Origin: Burkholderiales bacterium
GTDB taxonomy: Bacteria; Pseudomonadota; Gammaproteobacteria; Burkholderiales; Burkholderiaceae_F
Direction: 5' to 3'
Length of the DNA stretch: 7,514 nucleotides
NCBI GenBank assembly: GCA_024641225.1
Contig: JAHEDN010000115.1
Location: 1 to 7,514 of the forward strand
A program made the translations under genes and the position numbers. This document shows positions 1-7,514 of this stretch, piece by piece; position 1 is the first letter of the stretch; every line of letters begins with the position of its first letter. The notes under the pieces were generated by a model. That model was not told where the DNA came from, did no database searches, and saw only the letters and a program-made list of their open reading frames with translations.

Positions 1-606
1 ATCATGATGGTCGCGCTGATCGTCCCCTTCGCGCTGCAGTGGCTCGGCGTGCACGGCGTCGATCCCTATGCGCCGGTAAGCGTGGACTTCAGTCCGGCCG
101 GCCTGCTGCTTCTCGCGGCCGTGGCAGCAGCCGGCGCCGTCGTGCTGGCGCGCCTGGGCGTGCCGAATCAGTGGATGCTCGGGCCGCTGCTGATCACCGC
201 GGCGATCACGGCGCAGGGCATCACGCTGTCTGCGTTGCCGCTGGCGGTCAGCAACGTCGGCCAGCTTCTGATCGGCATCGCGCTTGGGACGCGCTTTGCG
301 CCGGAGTTCTTTAGGGCCGCGCCCCGCTACATGGCGGCGGTGGCATTCGTCACGCTCGTCTATCTTGCCCTGTCCGCGCTGTTCGGCTGGTGGTTGGCGG
401 GCATGGCGACGCTCGCGGTGCCCACCGCGGTCGTCGCCACTACGCCTGGTGGCATCGGCGAAATGGCGATCACCGCCAAGGTGCTTCAGCTCGGCGCGCC
501 GGTCGTCTCGGCGTTCCACTCGATTCGCATGGCGACCGTCGTGCTGACCGTCGGGTTCGTGTTCCGGCTGGTGCGCAGGCTGAGCGACGAAAAGGGGAGG
601 CGGTGA
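1..606 (+). CDS. AbrB family (COG3180) membrane protein, C-terminal part
   Basis: The reading frame is open from the first base and ends at TGA 604-606, so this is the last ~200 residues of a gene that starts upstream. The family normally has about 350 residues made of two similar membrane halves, so roughly the second half is seen here. The visible protein is very hydrophobic, with several membrane segments. It carries two typical stretches: PNQWMLGPLL, and TTPGGIGEMAITAKVL followed by a segment ending in FHSIRMATV. These match the AbrB/YdfK-like family (Pfam AbrB, PF05145), often labelled putative ammonia monooxygenase or AbrB family transcriptional regulator. Both labels are misleading, because the protein is an integral inner-membrane protein of unknown substrate, possibly a transporter. 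Its stop codon overlaps the start of the next gene. Family assignment is fairly sure; function is not. Confidence 0.82.
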   Translation: MMMVALIVPFALQWLGVHGVDPYAPVSVDFSPAGLLLLAAVAAAGAVVLARLGVPNQWMLGPLLITAAITAQGITLSALPLAVSNVGQLLIGIALGTRFAPEFFRAAPRYMAAVAFVTLVYLALSALFGWWLAGMATLAVPTAVVATTPGGIGEMAITAKVLQLGAPVVSAFHSIRMATVVLTVGFVFRLVRRLSDEKGRR

Positions 607-1619
607 GGCTGTTGATCCTGGGCGGAACGCGCTTCCTCGGCCGCCATCTGGTCGAGGCCGCGCAGGCACGCGGCCACGAAGCGACGCTGTTCAACCGCGG
701 CCGAACTGCGCCCGGCCTTTTTCCGGGGGTCGAGCAGTTGCATGGAGATCGGGAGGGCGACCTTGCGCCGCTCGAGGGGCGGTCCTGGGATGCTGTCGTC
801 GACACCTGCGGCTACCTGCCGAGGATCGTTCGGCGTTCGGCGCAGCTGCTGCAGCACTCGGTTGGGCGCTATCTGTTCGTGTCCAGCATCAGCGTCTACG
901 CCGACTCCGCGGTTGCCGGGCAGGACGAGCAGGCGGTGCGGGCGCGGCTCCCGGCGCCGGACTGCGAGGACATCCCGAACTACTACGGCGCGCTGAAGGC
1001 GGCGTGCGAGGACGAGGTGCGGCAGCAGTTCGGCAAGCGGGCGACCCTGCTTCGTCCGGGACTCATCGTCGGGCCGTTCGATCCGAGCGGGCGCTTCACG
1101 TACTGGGTGCAGCGCGTCGCGCGCGGAGGGACCGTGCTGGCGCCGGCAGCGCCCGACTACCCGGTGCAGTTCATCGACGTGCGTGATCTCGCCGCATGGG
1201 CGCTCGATCTGATCGAAAGCGGCCGTTCCGGCGCGCTCAACGCGAGCGGGCCGGCGGCTTCGCTCACATTCGCCGGGTTCCTCGACGAATGCCGCCGCGC
1301 GCTTGGCTCGCAGGCCGAGTTCGTGTGGCCGGCTGCGTCGTTCCTGGAGCGAAACGACGTCAAGCCATGGACCGAACTCCCGCTATATGCCGGCGACGAC
1401 GGACGCGGGCTGTGCCAAGTTGACCTGACGCGGGCACTTTCGGCCGGTCTGTGGTTGCGGCCGTTCGGAGAAACCTGCGCCGACACCGCGAGTTGGGGTA
1501 CAGGCGTGTCACTGCCCGCGGGTATCGGGCTCGCGCCCGACAGAGAGGCCGAGCTCCTGCGGGCATGGTGCAAGCAGTCCGCGGCGCGGCTGCTGCAGCG
1601 CGGCGGTTTTCGGGGGTAG
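603..1619 (+). CDS. NAD(P)-dependent epimerase/dehydratase-like SDR protein
   Basis: The 338-residue protein belongs to the extended short-chain dehydrogenase/reductase family. The N-terminus begins directly with the Rossmann beta strand and a dinucleotide-binding loop, GGTRFLG (residues 7-13), a variant of GGTGFIG. A serine-rich strand (SSIS, about 94-97) and the catalytic YxxxK pair (Y128, K132 in YYGALK) follow. A TLLRPGLIVGP segment then resembles the epimerase substrate-domain junction. I chose GTG at 603 because it places the nucleotide-binding strand at the very start, and because AAGGGGAGG at 592-600 supplies a ribosome site, although spacing to the GTG is only 2 bases. The start overlaps the upstream TGA as GTGA, implying translational coupling. 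A longer open frame extends upstream to 390 but lies inside the preceding gene and encodes nothing family-like. The substrate is unknown; isomerase, reductase or an RNA-binding CSP41-like role cannot be separated. Confidence 0.87.
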   Translation: MRLLILGGTRFLGRHLVEAAQARGHEATLFNRGRTAPGLFPGVEQLHGDREGDLAPLEGRSWDAVVDTCGYLPRIVRRSAQLLQHSVGRYLFVSSISVYADSAVAGQDEQAVRARLPAPDCEDIPNYYGALKAACEDEVRQQFGKRATLLRPGLIVGPFDPSGRFTYWVQRVARGGTVLAPAAPDYPVQFIDVRDLAAWALDLIESGRSGALNASGPAASLTFAGFLDECRRALGSQAEFVWPAASFLERNDVKPWTELPLYAGDDGRGLCQVDLTRALSAGLWLRPFGETCADTASWGTGVSLPAGIGLAPDREAELLRAWCKQSAARLLQRGGFRG

Positions 1620-1805
1620 CTTTCTTGCGCGTCTTGGGGTAGCTTCATCGCCGCAGTCGATTATTGCGTCGCCCTGTCCGGTCCCTACTGCCCTACCTGC
1701 ACGTTGTCCTCGCAGTTCCTGTCGCAGTCATCCCCTAGCGAGTTCGCATCAATCGCCCTGCGCGCCGCGGGCGCATCCCGCGCTTAGATCCAAGGTGAGT
1801 CAGTT
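1620..1805 (+). other. Intergenic leader region upstream of the cold-shock gene
   Basis: This 186-base gap separates the epimerase-like gene from the cold-shock gene. The middle part (about 1670-1740) is rich in C and T and contains no plausible small gene. The 10-base word GGGGTAGCTT occurs at 1613-1622, spanning the previous stop codon, and again at 1636-1645. The last bases hold AAGGTGAG (1792-1799), a good ribosome site 6 bases before the ATG at 1806. Cold-shock genes commonly have long structured leaders that control translation with temperature, and the length here would allow that. I saw no clear -35/-10 pair and no cold-box motif I could defend, so the promoter remains unplaced. Confidence 0.4.
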
Positions 1806-2012
1806 ATGCCGACAGGCACTGTGAAGTGGTTCAATGAAACTAAGGGCTTCGGCTTCATCAAGCCGGACGACGGCGGTGCCGATCTGTTCGCGCACTACAG
1901 CGGCATCAAGTCAAAGGGCTTTCGCACGCTGAAAGAAAACCAGCGCGTCGAGTACCAGGTGCAGCAGGGACAGAAGGGCCCACAGGCGGTCGAAATCGTG
2001 CCTCTAGGCTGA
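1806..2012 (+). CDS. CspA-family cold-shock protein
   Basis: A 68-residue protein consisting of a single cold-shock domain, the normal length for bacterial CspA proteins. It opens with the hallmark GTVKWFNETKGFGFIKPD. RNP1 is KGFGFI (13-18) and RNP2 is LFAHY (27-31), where Tyr replaces the usual final Phe, a conservative aromatic change. These surfaces bind single-stranded RNA or DNA, and the family acts as cytoplasmic RNA chaperones, either cold-induced or constitutive. The ATG at 1806 is preceded by AAGGTGAG at 1792-1799, a strong ribosome site. The gene stands alone: 186 bases separate it from the upstream gene, and a strong terminator follows 31 bases after its stop. Which csp paralogue it is, and whether it is cold-induced, cannot be told from sequence, so no symbol is given. 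Confidence 0.96.
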   Translation: MPTGTVKWFNETKGFGFIKPDDGGADLFAHYSGIKSKGFRTLKENQRVEYQVQQGQKGPQAVEIVPLG

Positions 2013-2043
2013 TCGTCCGGCGCCCTCTCAGTGCTTCCAGCGG

Positions 2044-2069
2044 GGCCGGCTCATCGAGCCGGCCTTTTT
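2044..2069 (+). terminator. Intrinsic terminator of the cold-shock gene
   Basis: A perfect 9-base-pair stem (GGCCGGCTC at 2044-2052 with GAGCCGGCC at 2056-2064) encloses a 3-base ATC loop and is followed at once by TTTTT (2065-2069). It lies 31 bases after the csp stop codon. The group II intron begins five bases further on, so this hairpin probably also served as the insertion-site recognition structure. Confidence 0.95.
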
Positions 2070-2253
2070 CATTTGTGCGCCCGGCAGGGCGCATCTACTT
2101 GGAGGTGGAAGTCCTCTACACACCCGGCAAGGGGAAGTGTTAGCCGAAGGCAAGGGTTTCGCGGGCGACTGCGGGTCTGGAGGAAGCTGGAGGCAAAGCG
2201 CTGGTTCGACGAACAGGAAGCGGATATGAGGCGACGCGCCCGGGTGAGCAGGC

Positions 2254-2258
2254 AAATG
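2254..2258 (+). other. Predicted EBS1 of the group II intron
   Basis: AAATG at 2254-2258 is fully complementary to CATTT at 2070-2074, the last five exon bases before the intron (IBS1). By eye it aligns with the EBS1 segment of the Oceanobacillus intron: both follow a TGAG word and precede an A-rich segment. Group IIC introns use a short EBS1-IBS1 pairing plus recognition of the terminator hairpin. The next outward pair (T2069 with T2259) does not match, so the pairing is exactly five bases. Confidence 0.7.
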
Positions 2259-2317
2259 TATGTGAAGCCCGGTACTTGCACGGAAGGGTGCGGCGTAGAT
2301 CCGACGGACATAAGCGT

Positions 2318-2400
<83 letters not shown>

Positions 2401-2474
2401 AAGTCAGCAGAGGGCGTAGTAGGCGACGCCGAAGGCCCGAACGTGGACACCGAGAGTAGGGCAGACGAATCTCG

Positions 2475-3872
2475 ATGCGCGAGCGGAAGGCAGCAATCCC
2501 GACCATGGGAACCTGGCAAGCAGGAGCCGGACGGAATCCGGCGAGGGCGGCCCCGGGTGTCGAGGCGCGCACGGCGGCGGCTGAGGAAACGAAATCGGAG
2601 CAAGGCCTGCTCATGGAGCGGGTGGTGGGACGCAGCAACATGCAGCAGGCGCTCGGGCGCGTCGTGCGGAACCGCGGCTCGGCAGGGGTTGATGGACTGA
2701 CGGTGGCGGAACTGGACGACTGGCTGAAGGCGCATTGGCTGCGAGTGAAGGAAGCGTTGCTGGCGGGCGAGTACATGCCGCAGCCGGTGCGCCGGGTGGA
2801 CATACCGAAGCCGCAAGGCGGCGGGGTGCGGACGCTCGGGGTGCCGACGGTGGTGGACCGCCTGATTCAGCAGGCGCTGCATCAGGTGCTGCAGCCGATC
2901 TTCGAGCCGACGTTCTCGGACTCGAGCTATGGGTTCCGGCCGGGACGCAATGCGGGGCAGGCCGTGCAAGCGGCGGCCGGGTACGTGCGCGACGGCCGGA
3001 GATGGGTGGTCGATCTGGATCTGGAGAAGTTCTTCGACCGGGTCAACCACGACATTCTCATGGCGCGGGTCGCACGGCGGGTCAAGGATCGGCGGGTGCT
3101 GAAGCTGATCCGACGGTTTCTGGAAGCGGGGCTGATGACGGACGGGCTGACGCAGCCAAGGACGGAGGGCACGCCGCAGGGCGGGCCGCTGTCGCCGCTG
3201 CTGTCGAACGTCTTGTTGACGGACCTGGACCGGGAACTGGAGGCACGTGGCTTGGCGTTTTGCCGTTACGCGGACGACTGCAACATCTACGTCCGAAGCG
3301 AGGCGGCGGGACAGCGGGTCATGGCGAGCGTCAGGACGTTCCTCGAGGACGTCTTGAAACTGCGCGTGAACGCGGCCAAGAGTGCGGTGGAGCGACCGTG
3401 GAAGCGCAAGTTCCTCGGCTACAGCGTCACGGCGCAGCCGGACACGCGACTGCGGATTGCTGCACCGAGCGTGGCGCGGTTGAAGGATCGGGTCCGGGAG
3501 CGGCTGCGCATAGGGCGCGGACGGTCACTGCGCCACACGATCGAGGATCTGAACCCGCTGCTGCGGGGATGGATCGGCTACTTCCGGCACGCGCCGGGCG
3601 TGCGGATCCTGGAAGATCTCGATCAATGGGTGCGGCGGCGGTTGCGCTGTGTGCTGTGGCGGCAATGGAAACGGTCCGCGACGCGCCGTCGCCGCCTGAT
3701 CATGCTCGGCCTCGATGCCGAGCGGGCGTGGAAGTCATCGGCCAACGGGCGGGGCCCCTGGTGGAATGCCGGTGCCCCGCACATGACCCAGACGGCCTCC
3801 CCGTCCTTCTTCGCTCACTTGGGGCTGGTCTCGCTGCTGGCGACACGGCGGCGTCTCCAGGGTGTTCCATGA
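2475..3872 (+). CDS. ltrA: Group II intron reverse transcriptase/maturase (class C, LtrA-type)
   Basis: The 465-residue protein promotes splicing of its host intron and copies it into DNA at the target. Visible in order: RT0/RT1 region with YMPQPVRRVDIPKPQGG (100-116) and LGVPTVVDRLIQQAL (121-135); SYGFRPGRNA (151-160); catalytic Asp182 in VVDLDLEKFFDRVNHD; RT motif EGTPQGGPLSPLLSN (231-245); the active-site YADD (265-268) in CRYADDCNIYV; then the maturase/thumb domain with LNPLLRGWIGYFRHAPG (359-375). The C-terminus ends in a basic segment without an HNH endonuclease, as in class C proteins. All catalytic residues are present and the frame is unbroken, so it may be active. ATG 2475 gives the longest protein but its ribosome site is weak. 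ATG 2505 lies 15 bases after GGAAGG (2484-2489), and ATG 2613 is also possible, all upstream of the conserved region. The stop directly abuts domain V. Confidence 0.95.
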   Translation: MRERKAAIPTMGTWQAGAGRNPARAAPGVEARTAAAEETKSEQGLLMERVVGRSNMQQALGRVVRNRGSAGVDGLTVAELDDWLKAHWLRVKEALLAGEYMPQPVRRVDIPKPQGGGVRTLGVPTVVDRLIQQALHQVLQPIFEPTFSDSSYGFRPGRNAGQAVQAAAGYVRDGRRWVVDLDLEKFFDRVNHDILMARVARRVKDRRVLKLIRRFLEAGLMTDGLTQPRTEGTPQGGPLSPLLSNVLLTDLDRELEARGLAFCRYADDCNIYVRSEAAGQRVMASVRTFLEDVLKLRVNAAKSAVERPWKRKFLGYSVTAQPDTRLRIAAPSVARLKDRVRERLRIGRGRSLRHTIEDLNPLLRGWIGYFRHAPGVRILEDLDQWVRRRLRCVLWRQWKRSATRRRRLIMLGLDAERAWKSSANGRGPWWNAGAPHMTQTASPSFFAHLGLVSLLATRRRLQGVP

Positions 3873-3904
3873 ACCGCCGTATGCGGAACCGCACGTACGG
3901 TGGT
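3873..3904 (+). ncRNA. Group II intron domain V (catalytic hairpin)
   Basis: The lower stem pairs ACCGCCGTA (3873-3881) with TACGGTGGT (3896-3904), including one G-T wobble. A two-base bulge (CG, 3894-3895) follows, then an upper stem TGCG/CGCA (3882-3885 with 3890-3893) capped by GAAC. The catalytic triad is CGC (3875-3877), the version used by group IIC introns rather than the AGC of IIA and IIB. The size and two-base bulge are the diagnostic form of domain V. Every pair is intact, supporting a functional ribozyme core. Confidence 0.93.
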
Positions 3905-3906
3905 GT

Positions 3907-3943
3907 GAGAGGGCCGGGAGGGTAACCTCCCGCCCTACTCGAT
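3907..3943 (+). ncRNA. Group II intron domain VI with branch-point A and 3' splice site
   Basis: GAG (3907-3909) pairs with CTC (3938-3940), AGGG (3910-3913) with CCCT (3933-3936), and CGGGAGG (3915-3921) with CCTCCCG (3926-3932). The cap is a GTAA tetraloop of the GNRA type. A3937 is left unpaired opposite the junction of the first two helices, seven bases from the intron end counting itself, which is the expected place of the branch-point adenosine. C3914 is a small bulge. The intron ends with GAT at 3941-3943. Confidence 0.9.
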
Positions 3944-4159
3944 CGAGAGCTGCTTGCGGGCACAGGCGGGTCGCGGGCGCCTTCCGGCAACGAGGCCAAC
4001 CGCTGATCCGCATCAAACGCCGCTCCATGGATCCCAGGGCGGGTCGCGATGGGTGGGGCGGTAAACTGGCCCAGGGCAGGTGGCGGGCGACAGGCCCGCG
4101 CCAGTAACCACTTCATCACGCCGGTCGCGCGGCGACGGGCCGGCGAGGAGACACGACAG
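3944..4159 (+). other. Upstream region of pckA (intron 3' exon)
   Basis: These 216 bases run from the intron's end to the pckA start codon. They hold no supported gene. A small hairpin, GCGGGC (4083-4088) and GCCCGC (4094-4099) around a five-base loop, lies about 60 bases before pckA and could be leader structure, though GC-rich DNA yields such stems by chance. The ribosome site is GAGGAG at 4145-4150. Because the csp terminator and the intron sit just upstream, pckA must be transcribed from a promoter in this stretch, from within the intron, or by read-through. I could not place a convincing promoter. Confidence 0.4.
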
Positions 4160-5995
<1,836 letters not shown>

Positions 5996-6025
5996 GGGCT
6001 GCCGGGGGCTCCGGCGGCCACGGTT

Positions 6026-6058
6026 CGGCGGCGACCGGCGAAGCGCCGCCGTTTTCTT
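6026..6058 (+). terminator. Intrinsic terminator after pckA
   Basis: An 8-base-pair perfect stem, CGGCGGCG (6026-6033) with CGCCGCCG (6044-6051), encloses a 10-base loop and is followed by TTTTCTT (6052-6058). It lies 30 bases after the pckA stop and about 30 bases before the next start, suggesting the dehydrogenase gene needs its own promoter or read-through. Confidence 0.85.
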
Positions 6059-6090
6059 GCCCGTAGAGAGCTGCGGGTACAGGAGGCTTG

Positions 6091-7215
6091 ATGGCGCTGA
6101 TCTACTACATCACCCAGGTGCAGTTCGACTTCGGCGCGGTTGCGATGGCCGGCGCCGAGTGTGCGCGTGCAGGCATCAGCCGTCCGCTGATCTGCACCGA
6201 TCGCGGTGTTGTCGCAGCAGGACTGCTGCAACGACTGACGGCGTCGCTGGGGGGACTGCCCGCGGCCGTGTATGACGGCACGCCGTCGAACCCCACGGAA
6301 GCGGCAGTACGTGAAGCGGTGGCCGCGTATCGCGAGCATCGCGCCGACGGACTCGTCGCCCTGGGCGGAGGCTCCCCAATTGATCTTGCCAAGGCCGTCG
6401 CCATCGCCGCCACGCACGACGGGCCGCTGACGCACTACGCGACGATCGAGGGCGGCAGCCCCCGCATCGGCAGCGGCGTGGCGCCACTGATCGCGATCCC
6501 GACGACGGCGGGTACCGGCAGCGAGGTGGCGCGCGGGGCGATCATCATCGTCGACGATGGCCGCAAGCTGGGTTTTCATTCGTGGCATCTGGTGCCCAAG
6601 GTCGCGATCTGCGACCCGGAACTGACGCTTGGGATGCCACCGGGGCTTACGGCGGCTACGGGAATGGATGCGATGGCACACTGCATCGAGACCTACCTGT
6701 CGCGGGCGGTCAACCCGCCGGCCGACGCGATCGCACTCGACGGACTTAGTCGGGCGCAGGGTTTCGTCGAGAGGGCGGTTCGAGACGGAGGCGACCGCGA
6801 GGCGCGCTGGCAGATGATGAGCGCCTCGATGCAGGGCGCTATGGCCTTTCAGAAGGGCCTCGGTGCCGTGCACTCGCTGTCACACGCGCTCGGCGGCCTG
6901 CCGGTGCGGCCGCACCATGGCACGTTGAACGCGCTGCTGCTGCCCGAGGTCGTGAAGTTCAACGAAACCGCGGTGCCTGAGAAGGTGCGGCGGATCGCGG
7001 AGATTTTCGGCGCCTCCGATGGCGCCGGACTCGCCGACGCGCTAAGCGACCTGAATCGGCGCATCGGCTTGCCCTCGGGGTTGAGCGCAATCGGCGTCAA
7101 GCGCGACGCGTTCGATGGCGTGATCGCCAACGCGCTCAAGGATCACTGCCACGCGACCAATCCGCGGACGGCGAGCGCAGAGGACTACCTGCGCATGCTG
7201 GAAGCAAGCTTCTGA
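6091..7215 (+). CDS. Iron-containing alcohol dehydrogenase, probable 4-hydroxybutyrate dehydrogenase
   Basis: A 374-residue group III (Fe-ADH, PF00465) dehydrogenase. The N-terminal half has the nucleotide-binding GGGSPID (92-98) and the IPTTAGTGSEVARGA segment (136-150). The C-terminal half has the metal ligands: D193 and H197 in GMDAMAHCIE, H261 in GAVHSLSHALGG, and H276 in PHHGTLNA. From memory the sequence closely follows the Cupriavidus necator 4-hydroxybutyrate dehydrogenase (Gbd): the IYYIT start, TPSNPTEA, TYATIEGGS-like HYATIEGGS, DDGRKLGFHSWHL, CDPELTLG, and SMQGAMAFQKGLG. That enzyme interconverts 4-hydroxybutyrate and succinic semialdehyde with NAD. The loop before the last ligand is shorter here than I recall. 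ATG 6091 follows AGGAGG (6081-6086) by four bases; a TTG at 6088 is in frame but less likely. Family is certain; substrate is inferred from similarity. Confidence 0.9.
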   Translation: MALIYYITQVQFDFGAVAMAGAECARAGISRPLICTDRGVVAAGLLQRLTASLGGLPAAVYDGTPSNPTEAAVREAVAAYREHRADGLVALGGGSPIDLAKAVAIAATHDGPLTHYATIEGGSPRIGSGVAPLIAIPTTAGTGSEVARGAIIIVDDGRKLGFHSWHLVPKVAICDPELTLGMPPGLTAATGMDAMAHCIETYLSRAVNPPADAIALDGLSRAQGFVERAVRDGGDREARWQMMSASMQGAMAFQKGLGAVHSLSHALGGLPVRPHHGTLNALLLPEVVKFNETAVPEKVRRIAEIFGASDGAGLADALSDLNRRIGLPSGLSAIGVKRDAFDGVIANALKDHCHATNPRTASAEDYLRMLEASF

Positions 7216-7514
7216 GGCGACAGCCCGGCGGAATTCTTACCGACGGGCAGGCGGATCTTGACCCCGGTCGACAAGGCTCTTGTCGCACCGTGCCGTCTGG
7301 CAGAAACTGGCACGCCGATCCTCCATGACACCACAGCGCGCCCGGCGCGGCGCTTTGCGGTTCGGTGCAGTTGCGAAGTGAGTAAGCGCTGACAAAGGCG
7401 CACTGAAGCAGATCCGATGGCCAGAGAAACTCGACAAAAGCACACGGAAACCGCGCATATAAAAGGTTCCGGTGAAAGTCAGCACTCACATGTTGAATAT
7501 GGGTCGACGCACGT
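7216..7514. other. Non-coding stretch at window end
   Basis: No convincing gene is seen in these 299 bases. Opposite-strand open frames exist but have odd composition and no family resemblance. It contains a hairpin (7269-7285), a CTGGCA word repeated 10 bases apart (7297-7302 and 7307-7312), and, from about 7430, a stretch richer in A and T than anything else in the window, with TATAAA at 7458-7463. The latter may be the promoter or leader of a gene that begins near or beyond the end. A possible ATG at 7490 has only 25 bases of sequence after it. Confidence 0.4.
7269..7285 (+). repeat. Small perfect hairpin after the dehydrogenase gene
   Basis: CGACAAG (7269-7275) and CTTGTCG (7279-7285) are perfect reverse complements around a GCT loop. 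It begins 54 bases after the dehydrogenase stop. There is no T-run after it, so it is a poor intrinsic terminator. It may instead stabilise the mRNA end, be an operator-like palindrome, or be chance. Confidence 0.5.

Noticed and set aside
2044..2074. Integron attC site as the intron's target
   Set aside because: Some class C introns use attC sites, but here the stem is a plain terminator with a T-run behind a chromosomal csp gene, without attC core sites or gene cassettes.
2735..3925. + strand open frame in another phase within the reverse transcriptase gene
   Set aside because: Gly/Ala/Arg-rich shadow; the overlapping frame carries YADD and every RT motif.
4083..4099. GCGGGC/GCCCGC hairpin before pckA as a riboswitch or attenuator
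   Set aside because: A 6-bp GC stem is expected by chance at this base composition, and there is no T-run or recognised aptamer.
7298..7314. Sigma-54-like TGGCA elements
   Set aside because: TGGCA occurs twice, but in neither case does a GC pair follow at the spacing needed for a -24/-12 promoter.
7136..7489. - strand open frame of 117 codons at the window end
   Set aside because: It overlaps the 3' end of the dehydrogenase gene antisense, is rich in Cys, Ser, Arg and Pro, and matches no family I know.
7490..7514. Possible start of the next gene (ATG TTG AAT ATG)
   Set aside because: Only 25 bases are visible, and the upstream GGTGAAAG is a weak and distant ribosome site, so coding cannot be supported.

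Overview
The window is GC-rich DNA with every gene on the + strand. Base composition, a GTP-type PEP carboxykinase and an iron-dependent dehydrogenase resembling the Cupriavidus 4-hydroxybutyrate enzyme suggest a betaproteobacterium, perhaps near Azoarcus/Thauera/Aromatoleum. That placement is inference, because no rRNA or other marker gene is present.

Layout. (1) At 1-606 lies the C-terminal part of an AbrB-family (COG3180) membrane protein whose start is outside the window. It overlaps by 4 bases a GTG-started SDR/NAD-dependent epimerase-like gene (603-1619), so the two look translationally coupled. (2) After a 186-base leader region comes a small CspA-family cold-shock gene (1806-2012), followed by a very strong intrinsic terminator (2044-2069). 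(3) A complete group IIC intron (2075-3943, 1869 bases) begins five bases after the terminator's T-run. It has a recognisable 5' end, EBS1, domains II and III, an intact reverse transcriptase/maturase gene (2475-3872), domain V with a CGC triad, and domain VI with a bulged branch-point A. (4) pckA (4160-5995) encodes GTP-dependent PEP carboxykinase and ends at its own terminator (6026-6058). (5) An iron-containing alcohol dehydrogenase (6091-7215) closely resembles 4-hydroxybutyrate dehydrogenase. (6) The last ~300 bases hold no convincing gene, only a small hairpin and an A+T-rich stretch that may be the promoter or leader of the next gene.

How the parts relate. The two metabolic genes fit organic-acid and storage-polymer carbon metabolism: PEPCK draws oxaloacetate into gluconeogenesis, and a 4-hydroxybutyrate dehydrogenase would feed C4 carbon through succinic semialdehyde. 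They are separated by a terminator, so they are probably separate units. The most notable element is the group IIC intron. It sits where this class is known to insert (directly after a terminator hairpin), and a 5-base exon-intron pairing (CATTT with AAATG) independently supports the boundary. Nothing in the window requires a wholly new system.
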